Shown one piece after another: positions 1 through 8,487 of a stretch of 64,000 nt of DNA. Numbering within the stretch: the stretch's first letter is position 1; each line of letters begins with the position of its first letter. Source of the stretch: Capsulimonas corticalis (lineage in GTDB: Bacteria; Armatimonadota; Armatimonadia; Armatimonadales; Capsulimonadaceae); contig NZ_AP025739.1 of the NCBI RefSeq assembly GCF_003574315.2, positions 992,001 through 1,056,000 of the forward strand, written 5' to 3'. The position numbers and the translations under genes were made by a program. Under the pieces are notes generated by a model. That model saw only the letters and a program-made list of their open reading frames with translations, was not told where the DNA came from and made no database searches.

Positions 1-2
1 CC

Positions 3-380
3 TGGGGCCAGATCCAGCGGTTCCATAACGCCAACGGCGCCGTGGACGATGTGACGCTCCCCATCGTCGAAGCGGCCCTGGCGACCGGCGCCACGGCGTT
101 CGTATGCGCCAACGACCTGCTGGCTCTGGCGCTGTGGCAATTTGCCGAAGATCGCGGTCTGCGCATTCCGCGAGACCTGTCCATTATTGGAGTAGATAAT
201 ATCTTGCAGGCGGATTATCAAGGTCTGACCAGCATCGATATTCCATTTGAAGAAATCGGGCGAGCGGCGGTCGACGCCGTTTTAGCGCTCGAAAAAGGCG
301 ATTCGACCGGCGAAGCTAGCCGGATTCTCCCGGTCGAACTCATTCCACGATCTTCCGTGACGGTTCCCTCCGAGCGGTAA
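3..380 (+). CDS. LacI-family transcriptional regulator, C-terminal part
   Basis: This is the 3' end of a gene whose start lies before the window; the reading frame is open from base 3. The 125 visible residues are the C-terminal sugar-binding lobe of a LacI/PurR-type repressor. The family segments CANDLLALALWQFAEDRG, IPRDLSIIGVDN and LTSIDIPFEEIGRAAVD are all present, in the usual order. The N-terminal helix-turn-helix that would bind DNA is outside the window. Such proteins normally repress sugar-use genes until a sugar ligand binds. The glycan-degrading genes that follow (sulfatases, nagA) make a carbohydrate ligand likely, but the ligand cannot be read from this part. Confidence 0.88.
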   Translation, partial: WGQIQRFHNANGAVDDVTLPIVEAALATGATAFVCANDLLALALWQFAEDRGLRIPRDLSIIGVDNILQADYQGLTSIDIPFEEIGRAAVDAVLALEKGDSTGEASRILPVELIPRSSVTVPSER

Positions 381-423
381 AAAACCATCCGACCAATCAC
401 CGGTATTGTTCTTTCCCGTGATT

Positions 424-438
424 ATTTTACTGTAAAAT
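424..438. promoter_or_regulatory. Palindrome over a probable -10 box upstream of the prepilin-like gene
   Basis: ATTTTAC-T-GTAAAAT is a perfect 15-base palindrome just upstream of the gene at 454. Its right half contains TAAAAT, which could be the -10 box. A regulator bound here would block transcription. The operator role is inference. Confidence 0.35.
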
Positions 439-453
439 TTAGGAGTATCCTTC

Positions 454-1209
454 ATGAAGCATCACAAATACCGTTCCGCCGCATTTACTTTGATTGAATT
501 GCTCGTCGTCATCGCCATTATAGCGATTCTCGCAGCGATACTCTTTCCCGTGTTCGCCAAAGCGCGCGAGAAGGCGCGGCAGACCACGTGCCTTTCCAAT
601 GAGAAGCAAATCGGGCTGGGTTTTCTGCAATATATTCAGGACTTCGATGAACGATTCCCGCTCTCGGTCGTCAGCACCGTCAGTCCTCCTCCCCCGGGCC
701 TTGCGGTCGGCTGGGCGGACGCCATTCAGCCTTACATCAAGAGCCGTCCGATCTTTCAGTGCCCGAGCGAGCCGTTTCCCGCCAACGATGTCGCGCAGAA
801 CGCTGGGTATACGGACTACTGGATGAACAAAAACGCCGGCGATGGAGATCAGACCTACCCGCTCTGCAATAACCCGTCGCTGACGATCATGATCGGCGAG
901 GGCGGCGCGTTCAACGGAACAATCATCGCGAACTCAACGGCGCGCTTCCGCACTAACGGCTGCAACGGCGCGGGCGACGCCTCCGCCACCGGCCTGAACC
1001 GCTACCAGCCCGTCTGCCCCAGTCCCGGCCTCGCGACCAATCTGGGCGGCGGCGGCCTTCGCCATACCGACGGCGCCAATTACGGCTTCGTGGACGGTCA
1101 CGCCCGGTGGATCAAAAACTCCACCGCTCAGATCAGCGCCCGTATCTGGAACGGCTTGACGCCGTTCTCCCAATCGGGAAGTGATCCGACGCTCCATTTG
1201 AAGGACTAA
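454..1209 (+). CDS. Prepilin-type N-terminal cleavage/methylation protein, DUF1559 family
   Basis: 251 residues. The N-terminus is a textbook type IV prepilin signal: a short basic leader, cleavage context [20 protein letters not shown] with Glu5 retained, then [11 protein letters not shown]. Near the C-terminus is the DUF1559 signature [17 protein letters not shown] (the H-x9-DG motif). Such proteins are exported, cleaved by prepilin peptidase and held in the membrane by the N-terminal helix. They occur in many copies in Planctomycetota, Verrucomicrobiota and Armatimonadota and their exact role is not settled (pseudopilin, adhesion or surface protein). The ATG is preceded by AGGAG at 441-445. 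A paralogue is at 20200-21030. Confidence 0.93.
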   Translation: MKHHKYRSAAFTLIELLVVIAIIAILAAILFPVFAKAREKARQTTCLSNEKQIGLGFLQYIQDFDERFPLSVVSTVSPPPPGLAVGWADAIQPYIKSRPIFQCPSEPFPANDVAQNAGYTDYWMNKNAGDGDQTYPLCNNPSLTIMIGEGGAFNGTIIANSTARFRTNGCNGAGDASATGLNRYQPVCPSPGLATNLGGGGLRHTDGANYGFVDGHARWIKNSTAQISARIWNGLTPFSQSGSDPTLHLKD

Positions 1210-1224
1210 CGAACAAAACCGAGC

Positions 1225-1266
1225 GCCGCGCGTCACCATGAAGGCCGACTTCGTGCGACGCGCGGC
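1225..1266 (+). terminator. Stem-loop after the prepilin-like gene
   Basis: GCCGCGCGTC (1225-1234) pairs perfectly with GACGCGCGGC (1257-1266). Inside the loop AAGGCCG and CGGCCTT can form an alternative stem. There is no clear T-run, so a Rho-independent terminator is only a possibility. Confidence 0.4.
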
Positions 1267-1331
1267 CTTCCGATTCTCACGGCGCCATGCGTCCGTGAAG
1301 TTACGCAATCCGCAAAGCAAGGAAAGTATTC

Positions 1332-3383
1332 GTGATATCGAACACAAGAATCCGGTGGAAAACAAGGTCCGCAGCGCTCGGGTGGATCGCCCTGATCGGC
1401 CTTTCGGGGTGCGCGCACGGAGCGCCGCCCGCCGGGAAATCGCAGCCACAGCGGCCCAATGTCCTGATTATTCTGGCGGACGACGTCGGCTGGTCGGACA
1501 TCGGCTGCTATGGCGGCGAGATTCAGACGCCCAACCTTGACGCTCTGGCGGGCGACGGCCTGCGGTTCAAGCAGTTCTATAACTCCGCGCGGTGCAGCCC
1601 CTCGCGCGCGTCGCTGCTCACCGGCCTGCATCCGCATGAAGCCGGCGTGCCGGTGCTGGGGACGCCGCTCAACGATCGCTGCGTCACCCTCGCGGAAGTC
1701 CTGAAACCCGCCGGCTATCACACCTACATGGTCGGCAAGTGGCATTTAGGCGAACAGCACACCCCGGTCTCGCGCGGTTTCGATGAGTTCTACGGGATGC
1801 TCGGCGGCTTCAACACCTACTGGAAAGAAGATCCATTTTACACGCGTCTGCCCGCCGATCATCCCAAGCGCGTTTACCAGCCCGGCGAGTTTTACTCCAC
1901 CAACGTCTTTGGCGATTACGCGCTGGACTTCATGGACGAAGGGCAAAAAACCGGCGGTCCCTGGATGATGTACCTCGCGTTCAACGCGGCGCACTTCCCG
2001 CTGGGCGCCCCCGAGGAAACGATCGACAAGTACGAGACGATGTATCGGACCAAGGGCTGGGACGCCATTCGAGAGGAGCGTCTCGCGCGTGAGAAAGCCC
2101 TGGGACTGGTCCCCGCCGACCTGCCGCTCACCCCGCGCAGTGTCGTTCCGGCCAACTTCATCAACCGCCAGACCGGCTGGGCCGACAAGCAGAATCCGGC
2201 GTGGGATTCGCTGCCCGCCGACCGGCGCGCCGACCTCGCCCGGCGCATGGCGGTTTATGCGGCGACGATCGATATCATGGACCGCAACATCGGCCGCGTC
2301 GTGGCCCATCTCAAAGAAACAGGCCAGTGGAACAACACCCTGATCTTCTTCCTGAGCGACAACGGCGCCTGCGCCGAGTGGGATCCCTACGGCTTCGACC
2401 AGCTCGACTCGCCGAAGAATATTCTGCACACCGGCGACGCCCTGAAGACCGTCGGCGGTCCGGACAGTTACATCAGCTACGGCAGCGGCTGGGCTAACGC
2501 CAGCAACACTCCCTGGCGTCTCTACAAGCACTACACGCAGGAAGGCGGAATCCGAACGCCGATGATCGTCCACTGGCCCGGAGGATTGAAGACCAAACCC
2601 GGCGCGACGACGGATCAGCTCGGGTACATCACCGACTTCATGCCGACGCTGCTCACCCTCTGCGGCGCCGAGTATCCCAAAGAACGAAACGGCGTGGCCA
2701 TTCTGCCCATGGAGGGCGACAGCCTCGTCCCGGCCTTCTCCGGAGGCAAGCTGCCCCCGCGCACGCTCTGCATCGAACACGAAGGCAACCGCATGGTGCG
2801 CGAAGGCGACTGGAAGCTGGTCGCTCTGGCGGGCAAGCCATGGGAACTCTACGATCTGCATAAGGACCCGGCGGAGATGAACGATCTGTCGGCGGGCGAT
2901 CCCAAGCGCGTCCAGACGATGAGCGCCGCCTGGGAAGACTGGGCCGTGCGCTGCCAGGTCATCGCCAACCCCTCCCCGCAAATCGCCGGCCAGCCGATCG
3001 ACATCCGCTGCGACGTCACGCCGCAGGGCGCCGACGGCGTCATCCTCGCCCAGGGCGGCGACCAGCGCGGCTACGCGTTATATTTGCAGGGCGGCAAACT
3101 GATCTTCGGCGTCCGTGAAGCCGGCAAGCTTTACACCGCTGCCGTAGCCGATCCGCCCAAAGACAAATTCTCTCTCGAAGCTCGCTTAGAGACGACCGGC
3201 GCCATGACGCTCTCCATCAACGGCGGCCCGCCCGCGCGCGGCGCCGCCCCCGGCGTGATCGCCGCCCAGCCAAAAGACGGCCTGAGCATCGGCGAAGACA
3301 CGCAAAGCGCGGTCGGCGACTACACGGCGCCGAATACGCTCAAAGGCAAGGTCGAGAACGTGAAGGTCACGGCGGGCAAGTAG
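1332..3383 (+). CDS. Sulfatase (arylsulfatase family), lipoprotein
   Basis: 683 residues with a GTG start behind AAGGAAAG. A lipobox LSGC places the lipidated Cys at about residue 27, so the enzyme is exported and membrane-anchored. The sulfatase domain starts with RPNVLIILADDVGWSDIGCY, which contains the metal-binding Asp pair. It contains the modification motif CSPSR at about 88-92, in which the Cys is converted to formylglycine, followed by LLTG and GKWHLG. The last ~150 residues form a beta-rich jelly-roll-like tail, shared with the next gene. The enzyme hydrolyses sulfate esters, most likely on polysaccharides; the substrate is unknown. It precedes a second sulfatase and the FGE that would activate both. 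Confidence 0.93.
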   Translation: MISNTRIRWKTRSAALGWIALIGLSGCAHGAPPAGKSQPQRPNVLIILADDVGWSDIGCYGGEIQTPNLDALAGDGLRFKQFYNSARCSPSRASLLTGLHPHEAGVPVLGTPLNDRCVTLAEVLKPAGYHTYMVGKWHLGEQHTPVSRGFDEFYGMLGGFNTYWKEDPFYTRLPADHPKRVYQPGEFYSTNVFGDYALDFMDEGQKTGGPWMMYLAFNAAHFPLGAPEETIDKYETMYRTKGWDAIREERLAREKALGLVPADLPLTPRSVVPANFINRQTGWADKQNPAWDSLPADRRADLARRMAVYAATIDIMDRNIGRVVAHLKETGQWNNTLIFFLSDNGACAEWDPYGFDQLDSPKNILHTGDALKTVGGPDSYISYGSGWANASNTPWRLYKHYTQEGGIRTPMIVHWPGGLKTKPGATTDQLGYITDFMPTLLTLCGAEYPKERNGVAILPMEGDSLVPAFSGGKLPPRTLCIEHEGNRMVREGDWKLVALAGKPWELYDLHKDPAEMNDLSAGDPKRVQTMSAAWEDWAVRCQVIANPSPQIAGQPIDIRCDVTPQGADGVILAQGGDQRGYALYLQGGKLIFGVREAGKLYTAAVADPPKDKFSLEARLETTGAMTLSINGGPPARGAAPGVIAAQPKDGLSIGEDTQSAVGDYTAPNTLKGKVENVKVTAGK

Positions 3384-3434
3384 GCCCGTTTTGCGAGAAT
3401 ACGAGATCTGGCGATCAACCCATGCACAAGATTT

Positions 3435-3478
3435 GCCGGCGGTTGAAACCGCCGGCGCCCATTGGGCGTTTAACCGCC
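3435..3478. repeat. Alternative hairpins between the two sulfatase genes
   Basis: GCCGGCGGT (3435-3443) and ACCGCCGGC (3448-3456) form a 9-bp stem with a TGAA loop. CGCCC/GGGCG (3456-3468) makes a second stem. GGCGGTT can alternatively pair with AACCGCC at 3472-3478. It could be an intercistronic REP-like element or an attenuator. Confidence 0.5.
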
Positions 3479-3529
3479 AGCGCCACACAAAAAATACACA
3501 ACAACATCATCCCACAAAGGTCCCATCAG

Positions 3530-5605
3530 ATGCACACTCACTGGCGCCTCGCGGCGCTTTGCGCCCTGCTCACCACCCTCGGCGCCCCCTCCCATGCGGC
3601 CGCGCCGAAGCCGCCGAATATCGTCGTCATCCTTGTGGATGACATGGGGTACTCCGATATCGGCTGTTACGGCGGCGAGATCCACACGCCCAATCTGGAC
3701 AAGCTCGCTCAGGAAGGCGTGCGATTTACGCAGTTTCATAATACGGCGCGCTGCTGCCCGTCGCGGGCGGCGCTGCTGACAGGGCTGTATTCCCATGAGG
3801 CGGGCGTCGGCCATATGACCGACGAACAAGATGACGCGAACGGCAATCCGCTGCCGGGATACAGCGGCCGCCTCAACGACAAATGCGTCACCATCGCCGA
3901 GGCGCTGCATGGCGCGGGCTACTTCACCGCGATGACCGGCAAATGGCACGTCGGGCAAAACTACGGCGTGACGCCCTGGGGGCGCGGCTTCGACCGCACG
4001 ATGACCAGCGCGGCGGGCGGCTTCTACTTTCCGGACACGCCGGGCGGCGGATCGCTCTTTTTGAATGGAAAAAGCATCGGACGCACCGGCGGACCGCTGC
4101 CCCAGCAGTGGTATTCGACGGACCTGTGGACCGACTATGGCCTGAAATTCATCGACGAAGCGAAGGCGGCGCACAAGCCCTTCTTCCTCTATCTGGCGCA
4201 CAACGCGCCCCACTTCCCGCTCCAGGCGCCCGCCGCCGATATCGCGCGCTGGCGCGGCAAGTATATGGCGGGCTGGGACAAACTGCGCGAGGCGCGATAT
4301 CGTCGTCAGATCCAGATGGGGCTGATCGACAAATCCTGGCCGCTGTCGCCGCGCCTGCCGGGAGTGCCCGCCTGGGACAGCCTGACGCCGCAGCAAAAGG
4401 AACGCTACGATCACATCATGGCGATCTACGCCGCCGTGGTGGAGCATATGGACCAGAGCGTCGGCCGATTGGTGGCCGGCCTGAAGCAGCGCGGAGAGCT
4501 GGACAACACGCTCATTTTGTTTATGAGCGATAATGGCGGCAACGCGGAGAGTGGAATACAAGGTCGATTGGAGGGCGCCGATCCTGGCGGGCCAAAGTCC
4601 ACCGTGTTTGTCGGCCAATGCTGGGCGACACTCAACAACACGCCTTTCGTACGCTACAAGCACTACACGGATGAAGGCGGCATCGCCACGCCGCTGATCG
4701 CGCACTGGCCGCAGGGCATTCCGAAGGCGCGCGACGGCCGTTTGGAGCCGCAGCCGGGACATATCATCGATATCATGGGGACCTGTCTGGACGTCGCCGG
4801 CGCCGCATATCCCAAGACGTTTCAGGGGCATGCGATCACGCCGATGGAAGGCGTCAGCCTGCGCCCGGCGTTCGCGGGCCAGAAGATCCATCGCACACAG
4901 CCGATCTTCTGGGAGCACGAAGGCAACCGCGCCGTTCTGTCGCCCCCATGGAAGCTCGTCGCTGTCAGCGTCCAGCCCTGGCGGCTTTACAACATCACAA
5001 GCGACCGCACCGAGCAGCGCGATCTCGCCGGCGCGCAGCCGGAGCGCGTGAAACTCCTCACGGCGCAATGGAATCAATGGGCCGCGCGCGCCAACGTGCT
5101 GCCTTTGAATCCAGAGAACGGCGTCCTGAGCACGGAAACGCACTTCACGCTCCAAAGCGGCGCCCACCTTGACCAGTCGCACGCTCCCGCCGTCGCCGGT
5201 CGCGGCTTCACGCTCGCCGCCAAGTTTGCCGTCACGGGAACAAACGGCGTCCTCGCGGCGCAGGGCGGAGCGGCCCAAGGGTACGCACTCTTCCTTCAGG
5301 ATGGGAAGCTGGCGTTTCTGGTGCGGGAGAACGGCCAGATCACCCGCATCGACACGCCCCAAACCGTCTCCGGCGCGCACGCCTCCACCGCGCATGTGGC
5401 TCCGAACGGCGCTCTCAGCCTCACGCTCGACAGTCAGCCGCCCGTTACGGGAAAAGCGCCCAGCGCACTGCCGCTCATGCCGGTCGATGGCCTGGATATC
5501 GGCTCGGATCGGGGCGGACGGGTCGGGCCGTACGGCGCATCCAACGCCTTTCCCGGAACCATTACCTCGGTCACGATCGACTTAGAAGCCGAGCAGGCGG
5601 ATTAG
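3530..5605 (+). CDS. Sulfatase (arylsulfatase family), secreted
   Basis: 691 residues. I start it at the ATG at 3530, which has AAGG upstream and is followed by a normal signal peptide (WRLAALCALLTTLG...SHAA). The upstream in-frame ATG at 3422 would run through the hairpin region and add an unsuited leader. Sulfatase landmarks are PPNIVVILVDDMGYSDIGCY, the formylglycine motif CCPSR with the modified Cys at about residue 75, and GKWHVG. The C-terminal ~150 residues are a jelly-roll-like module similar to that of the preceding sulfatase. The two are clearly paralogous but differ in inserts, so they may act on different sulfated positions. The FGE gene starts 3 bases after the stop. Confidence 0.93.
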   Translation: MHTHWRLAALCALLTTLGAPSHAAAPKPPNIVVILVDDMGYSDIGCYGGEIHTPNLDKLAQEGVRFTQFHNTARCCPSRAALLTGLYSHEAGVGHMTDEQDDANGNPLPGYSGRLNDKCVTIAEALHGAGYFTAMTGKWHVGQNYGVTPWGRGFDRTMTSAAGGFYFPDTPGGGSLFLNGKSIGRTGGPLPQQWYSTDLWTDYGLKFIDEAKAAHKPFFLYLAHNAPHFPLQAPAADIARWRGKYMAGWDKLREARYRRQIQMGLIDKSWPLSPRLPGVPAWDSLTPQQKERYDHIMAIYAAVVEHMDQSVGRLVAGLKQRGELDNTLILFMSDNGGNAESGIQGRLEGADPGGPKSTVFVGQCWATLNNTPFVRYKHYTDEGGIATPLIAHWPQGIPKARDGRLEPQPGHIIDIMGTCLDVAGAAYPKTFQGHAITPMEGVSLRPAFAGQKIHRTQPIFWEHEGNRAVLSPPWKLVAVSVQPWRLYNITSDRTEQRDLAGAQPERVKLLTAQWNQWAARANVLPLNPENGVLSTETHFTLQSGAHLDQSHAPAVAGRGFTLAAKFAVTGTNGVLAAQGGAAQGYALFLQDGKLAFLVRENGQITRIDTPQTVSGAHASTAHVAPNGALSLTLDSQPPVTGKAPSALPLMPVDGLDIGSDRGGRVGPYGASNAFPGTITSVTIDLEAEQAD

Positions 5606-5608
5606 ATA

Positions 5609-6622
5609 ATGAACGTCTCTCGCCGCAACCATCTCGCCGCATGCATCCTCTCATTCGCCGGTGCGCTGCTGGCGACTGCCGCCCCATATGGGGCGGCAGC
5701 TGCCGCTAAGTCGTACGCCGCGCCCCCAGGAATGGCGTGGATCCCGGCGGGCGCGTTCACGATGGGCAGCAACGACGCGATGTTTCCGGACGCGCAGCCG
5801 CTGCACAAAGTCACTCTGGACGGCTTCTTCATCGACCGCAATCTCGTCACCAACGCCCAGTTCGCGAAGTTCGTGAGCGCCACGCATTACGTCACGGTCG
5901 CCGAGCGCCGTCCGGATCCTAAACTATTCCCCGGCGTCCCGGCGGACAAATTGGTCCCCGGCGCCATCGTATTCGCTCCGCCGCCCCGCCCCGTCGCGCT
6001 GGACGACGCCGCCCAGTGGTGGCGTTACGTCCCTGGCGCGAACTGGCGGCACCCCGAAGGCCCCCACAGCAGTATTGCGCGCCGTATGGATCACCCCGTC
6101 GTGCAAGTCTGCTGGGCCGACGCCGCCGCATACGCAAAGTGGGCCGGCAAGCGCCTGCCGACGGAAGCCGAATGGGAGTACGCCGCGAGGGGAGGACGGA
6201 ATCAGAAGCCGTACGTCTGGGGCGACACATTCCAGCCGCACGGCCGGATCATGGCGAACACCTTTCAGGGCAACTTCCCCAATCACAACACTCAAGAAGA
6301 CGGCTACGCGGCGACATCCCCCGTCGGCAAATTCCCACCCAACGGCTTTGGCCTCTACGACATGGCCGGAAACGTCTGGGAATGGTGCGCCGACTGGTAC
6401 CGGCCCGACTACTACGCCAGCAGCCCGCGTAAGAATCCCAAGGGTCCCGCCGCCAGTCTCGATCCCGATGAACCAGGCGTCCCCAAGCGCGTCCAGCGCG
6501 GCGGATCGTTTCTGTGCACGGATCAATACTGCTCGCGCTACATGCCGGGGAGTCGGGGCAAAGGGGAAGTGCTGACGGGAGCGTGCAATCTGGGGTTTCG
6601 GTGTGTGGTTTCGGGGAGATAG
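5609..6622 (+). CDS. Formylglycine-generating enzyme (SUMF1/FGE family)
   Basis: 337 residues with an N-terminal signal-like segment. The FGE-sulfatase domain begins at PPGMAWIPAGAFTMGSND and contains GKRLPTEAEWEYAARGG and YDMAGNVWEWCADWY. Near the C-terminus, RGGSFLCTDQYCSRY carries Cys at about 303 and 308. This five-residue spacing matches the catalytic Cys pair of true oxygen-dependent, copper-using FGEs (human 336/341), which many family members of other function lack. Together with the position 3 bases after a sulfatase gene, this argues that it oxidises the active-site Cys of the two upstream sulfatases. The signal-like segment suggests that it acts during or after export. Confidence 0.9.
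   Translation: MNVSRRNHLAACILSFAGALLATAAPYGAAAAAKSYAAPPGMAWIPAGAFTMGSNDAMFPDAQPLHKVTLDGFFIDRNLVTNAQFAKFVSATHYVTVAERRPDPKLFPGVPADKLVPGAIVFAPPPRPVALDDAAQWWRYVPGANWRHPEGPHSSIARRMDHPVVQVCWADAAAYAKWAGKRLPTEAEWEYAARGGRNQKPYVWGDTFQPHGRIMANTFQGNFPNHNTQEDGYAATSPVGKFPPNGFGLYDMAGNVWEWCADWYRPDYYASSPRKNPKGPAASLDPDEPGVPKRVQRGGSFLCTDQYCSRYMPGSRGKGEVLTGACNLGFRCVVSGR
5676..5699. repeat. 24-bp perfect palindrome inside the FGE signal-peptide region
   Basis: CTGCCGCCCC-ATAT-GGGGCGGCAG is perfectly self-complementary. It encodes the end of the hydrophobic leader, so it may be chance codon use, but a 10-bp G/C stem early in a CDS could slow translation. Confidence 0.5.
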
Positions 6623-6659
6623 TCGTCTCCCGGTAAAGCGAGAGAGAGAAGTCCCAGGC

Positions 6660-6782
6660 AGGATGCCCCCCGACCCCCACAGGGGGTGCAAACCATATTG
6701 TCGGAGACGTGACGAAGATTATCTCTTTGACACGCTATCGAACTCATGTTTTGCACCCCCTGTGGGGGCCGGGGGGCATCCT
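6660..6782. repeat. Long inverted repeat between convergent genes
   Basis: The arms 6660-6692 and 6750-6782 are 33 bases each and complementary apart from one position. The spacer is 57 bases. It lies between the FGE gene and nagA, which converge. The inner part of each arm (CCCCC-ACA-GGGGG) can also fold on itself. It may act as a bidirectional terminator or be a dispersed REP-type element. Confidence 0.8.
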
Positions 6783-6804
6783 ACTTTGGGCAACGCCCCA
6801 GGTC

Positions 6805-7971
6805 TTATTGCCGCCGATAAGCCACCCGTCCCCCAATCACCGTCCACTCCACCTGCCCCGTCTCCGGGTTGATCACCACCAAATCCCCCTGCTTGCCGAT
6901 TTCCAAAGTCCCAACCCGATCCAAAATCCCCAATTGCCGGGCGGCGTTCGCGGAGGCGAGGCGCGCGGCTTGCCAGGGGGCGATTTGGGCGAACTTCTGG
7001 ACGTTTTGGAAGGCCCGGTCCATCGTGAGGACGCTGCCGGCGAGGGTGCCGTCGGCGAAGGTGGCTTCGCCGTTTTGGACGTGGACGTCGAAGCCGCCGA
7101 GCTGGTAGACGCCGTCGGGCATCGCGGCGCCTTCCATGGCGTCGGTGATCAGCACGACGCCATCCAGGCCCTTGGCGGCGACCGTGAGACGGACGATCGC
7201 GGGGTGGAGGTGGACGCCGTCGGCGATGACTTCGGCCACGATCTCCGGGGAGGTCAGAATCGCGCCGGCGGTTCCGGGCTCACGGTGGTGGACGCCGCGC
7301 ATGGCGTTGAACAGGTGCGTTCCCTGGCGCACGCCCCACGGGATGGCGCGCGCCACGTCGGCGGCGCGGGAGTCGGTGTGACCGGCGGAGACGACGACAT
7401 TCGACGCCAGCGCCGCGCGGGTCACGACTTCGGCGCCGTCCATCTCGGGGGCGAGGGTGATCTGGCGGATCGCGCCGCCGCCGAGCGTCACCCAGTGCGT
7501 AAACTCTTCCAAATCGGGGAGCCGCACATGCGCTTCGGGCTGAGCGCCGCGCCGGGCGGGGCAGATGTAGGGGCCTTCGAGGTGGACGCCGACAATGCGC
7601 ACCTCGTCGTCCCCGCGCCCCGATTCGATCACGCGGCGCGCGGCCTGGATCGCGGCGTCGGTGTCCGCGCGCGAGGCCGTCAGGGTCGTGGCGAGCATGC
7701 CCGTCGTTCCAAAACGCGCGTGGGTGCGCGCCGCCGTCCGCGCCGCCGCTTCGGTCCCATGCATGAAGTCCGCGCCGCCGCCGCCGTGGACGTGCATGTC
7801 GATAAATCCCGGCAGCACCCAGAAGCCGCTCGCATCGATATCCGCGCTCGCTCCGGCGGCGTTTCGCCGCGAGCCGATGTCCGTAATCAGGCCCGTTTCG
7901 TCATCGATTGTCAGGGCTCCATCCGACAAAATTCCATCGAAGGTCACGATCTCGCCAGTCACTGTAATCAT
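6805..7971 (-). CDS. nagA: N-acetylglucosamine-6-phosphate deacetylase
   Basis: 388 residues, full length for NagA. It removes acetate from GlcNAc-6-phosphate in the cytoplasm, feeding amino-sugar use and cell-wall recycling. It is an amidohydrolase: the metal site begins with DMHVHGGGG, continues with the ligand Glu in HLEGPY and the His residues in SAGHTDS and GTHLFNAM, and the catalytic Asp is in LITDAMEG. The C-terminus has the usual small beta-domain (GDLVVINPETGQVEWTVIGG). No nagB or sugar transporter gene is adjacent. The ATG has no good ribosome-binding site. It converges with the FGE gene. Confidence 0.95.
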   Translation of the reverse strand: MITVTGEIVTFDGILSDGALTIDDETGLITDIGSRRNAAGASADIDASGFWVLPGFIDMHVHGGGGADFMHGTEAAARTAARTHARFGTTGMLATTLTASRADTDAAIQAARRVIESGRGDDEVRIVGVHLEGPYICPARRGAQPEAHVRLPDLEEFTHWVTLGGGAIRQITLAPEMDGAEVVTRAALASNVVVSAGHTDSRAADVARAIPWGVRQGTHLFNAMRGVHHREPGTAGAILTSPEIVAEVIADGVHLHPAIVRLTVAAKGLDGVVLITDAMEGAAMPDGVYQLGGFDVHVQNGEATFADGTLAGSVLTMDRAFQNVQKFAQIAPWQAARLASANAARQLGILDRVGTLEIGKQGDLVVINPETGQVEWTVIGGRVAYRRQ

Positions 7972-8218
7972 GGACTAAAATTTCTGGAAAATCTTTGTGA
8001 AATCCTGCACTAAATACTGGGACAATGGGTATGTTACGATATCCACTTGTCCTAGCGCTGCGGCAGATTGTATACGCCCCTTGACGGGTGGTCTCTTGAA
8101 CCATGTGTAATGGTATAAAAAAATGCTTCAGCGCCTCTCCAGTGGCGGAGCAAAAATACCATAATTTGAACAGGCTCGCCGGACAATACGTCCAAACAGT
8201 CAACACAGTCTATGGGGG

Positions 8219-8368
8219 ATGAGCATGGTACGGACCAAAGGATTTACACTTGTCAATTTGCTGATGATCGTTGCGCTTCTGGCGCTGCTCTCGGCGGTTC
8301 TATTTCCGCAGATCTGTCGCAGCACCGAAGAAGCGAACGGCGTGACGATGGAGTACAATTCTCGCTAA
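8219..8368 (+). CDS. 49-residue truncated prepilin-like protein
   Basis: A very short gene that encodes only a prepilin N-terminus: KGFTLVNLLMIVALLALLS, then AVLFPQI, then about 19 polar residues and a stop. Glu5 of the mature pilin, which is needed for methylation and helix registration, is Asn here. The globular domain present in the two full prepilin-like genes of this window is absent. It is either a decayed gene or a small membrane peptide. The bases before the ATG are G-rich (GGGGG), which could serve as a weak ribosome-binding site. The hydrophobic pattern is specific enough that I trust the homology, not the function. Confidence 0.55.
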   Translation: MSMVRTKGFTLVNLLMIVALLALLSAVLFPQICRSTEEANGVTMEYNSR

Positions 8369-8470
8369 CGCGAGTATCGCTATCTTTACGCCTGGCCGCC
8401 ATCTTTTGAGCGCTTGCCGCTCCCCGGCGGCAAAACAATTATGCGCCCCTGGCGAAGCGCGCCGCCTTTC

Positions 8471-8479
8471 TGTTACAAT
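8471..8479 (+). promoter_or_regulatory. Extended -10 promoter, probably leaderless
   Basis: TGTTACAAT (TGn plus TACAAT at 8474-8479) ends 8 bases before the ATG at 8488. Transcription would begin at or within a base or two of the start codon, and no ribosome-binding site is visible. Confidence 0.55.
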
Positions 8480-8487
8480 AGCGGCGT

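Noticed and set aside
3470-5395. 641-codon open frame antisense to the second sulfatase.
   Set aside because: The Arg-rich, repetitive composition is typical of shadow frames, and the plus strand carries clear sulfatase motifs over the same bases.
5676-5699. Considered the 24-bp palindrome as an operator for the FGE gene.
   Set aside because: It lies inside the coding region and encodes ordinary signal-peptide residues (Ala-rich), so codon choice is a sufficient explanation. It is listed only as a repeat.
6709-8013. 434-codon plus-strand frame across nagA.
   Set aside because: nagA on the minus strand has all amidohydrolase motifs; the plus-strand frame has none and begins within the inverted repeat.
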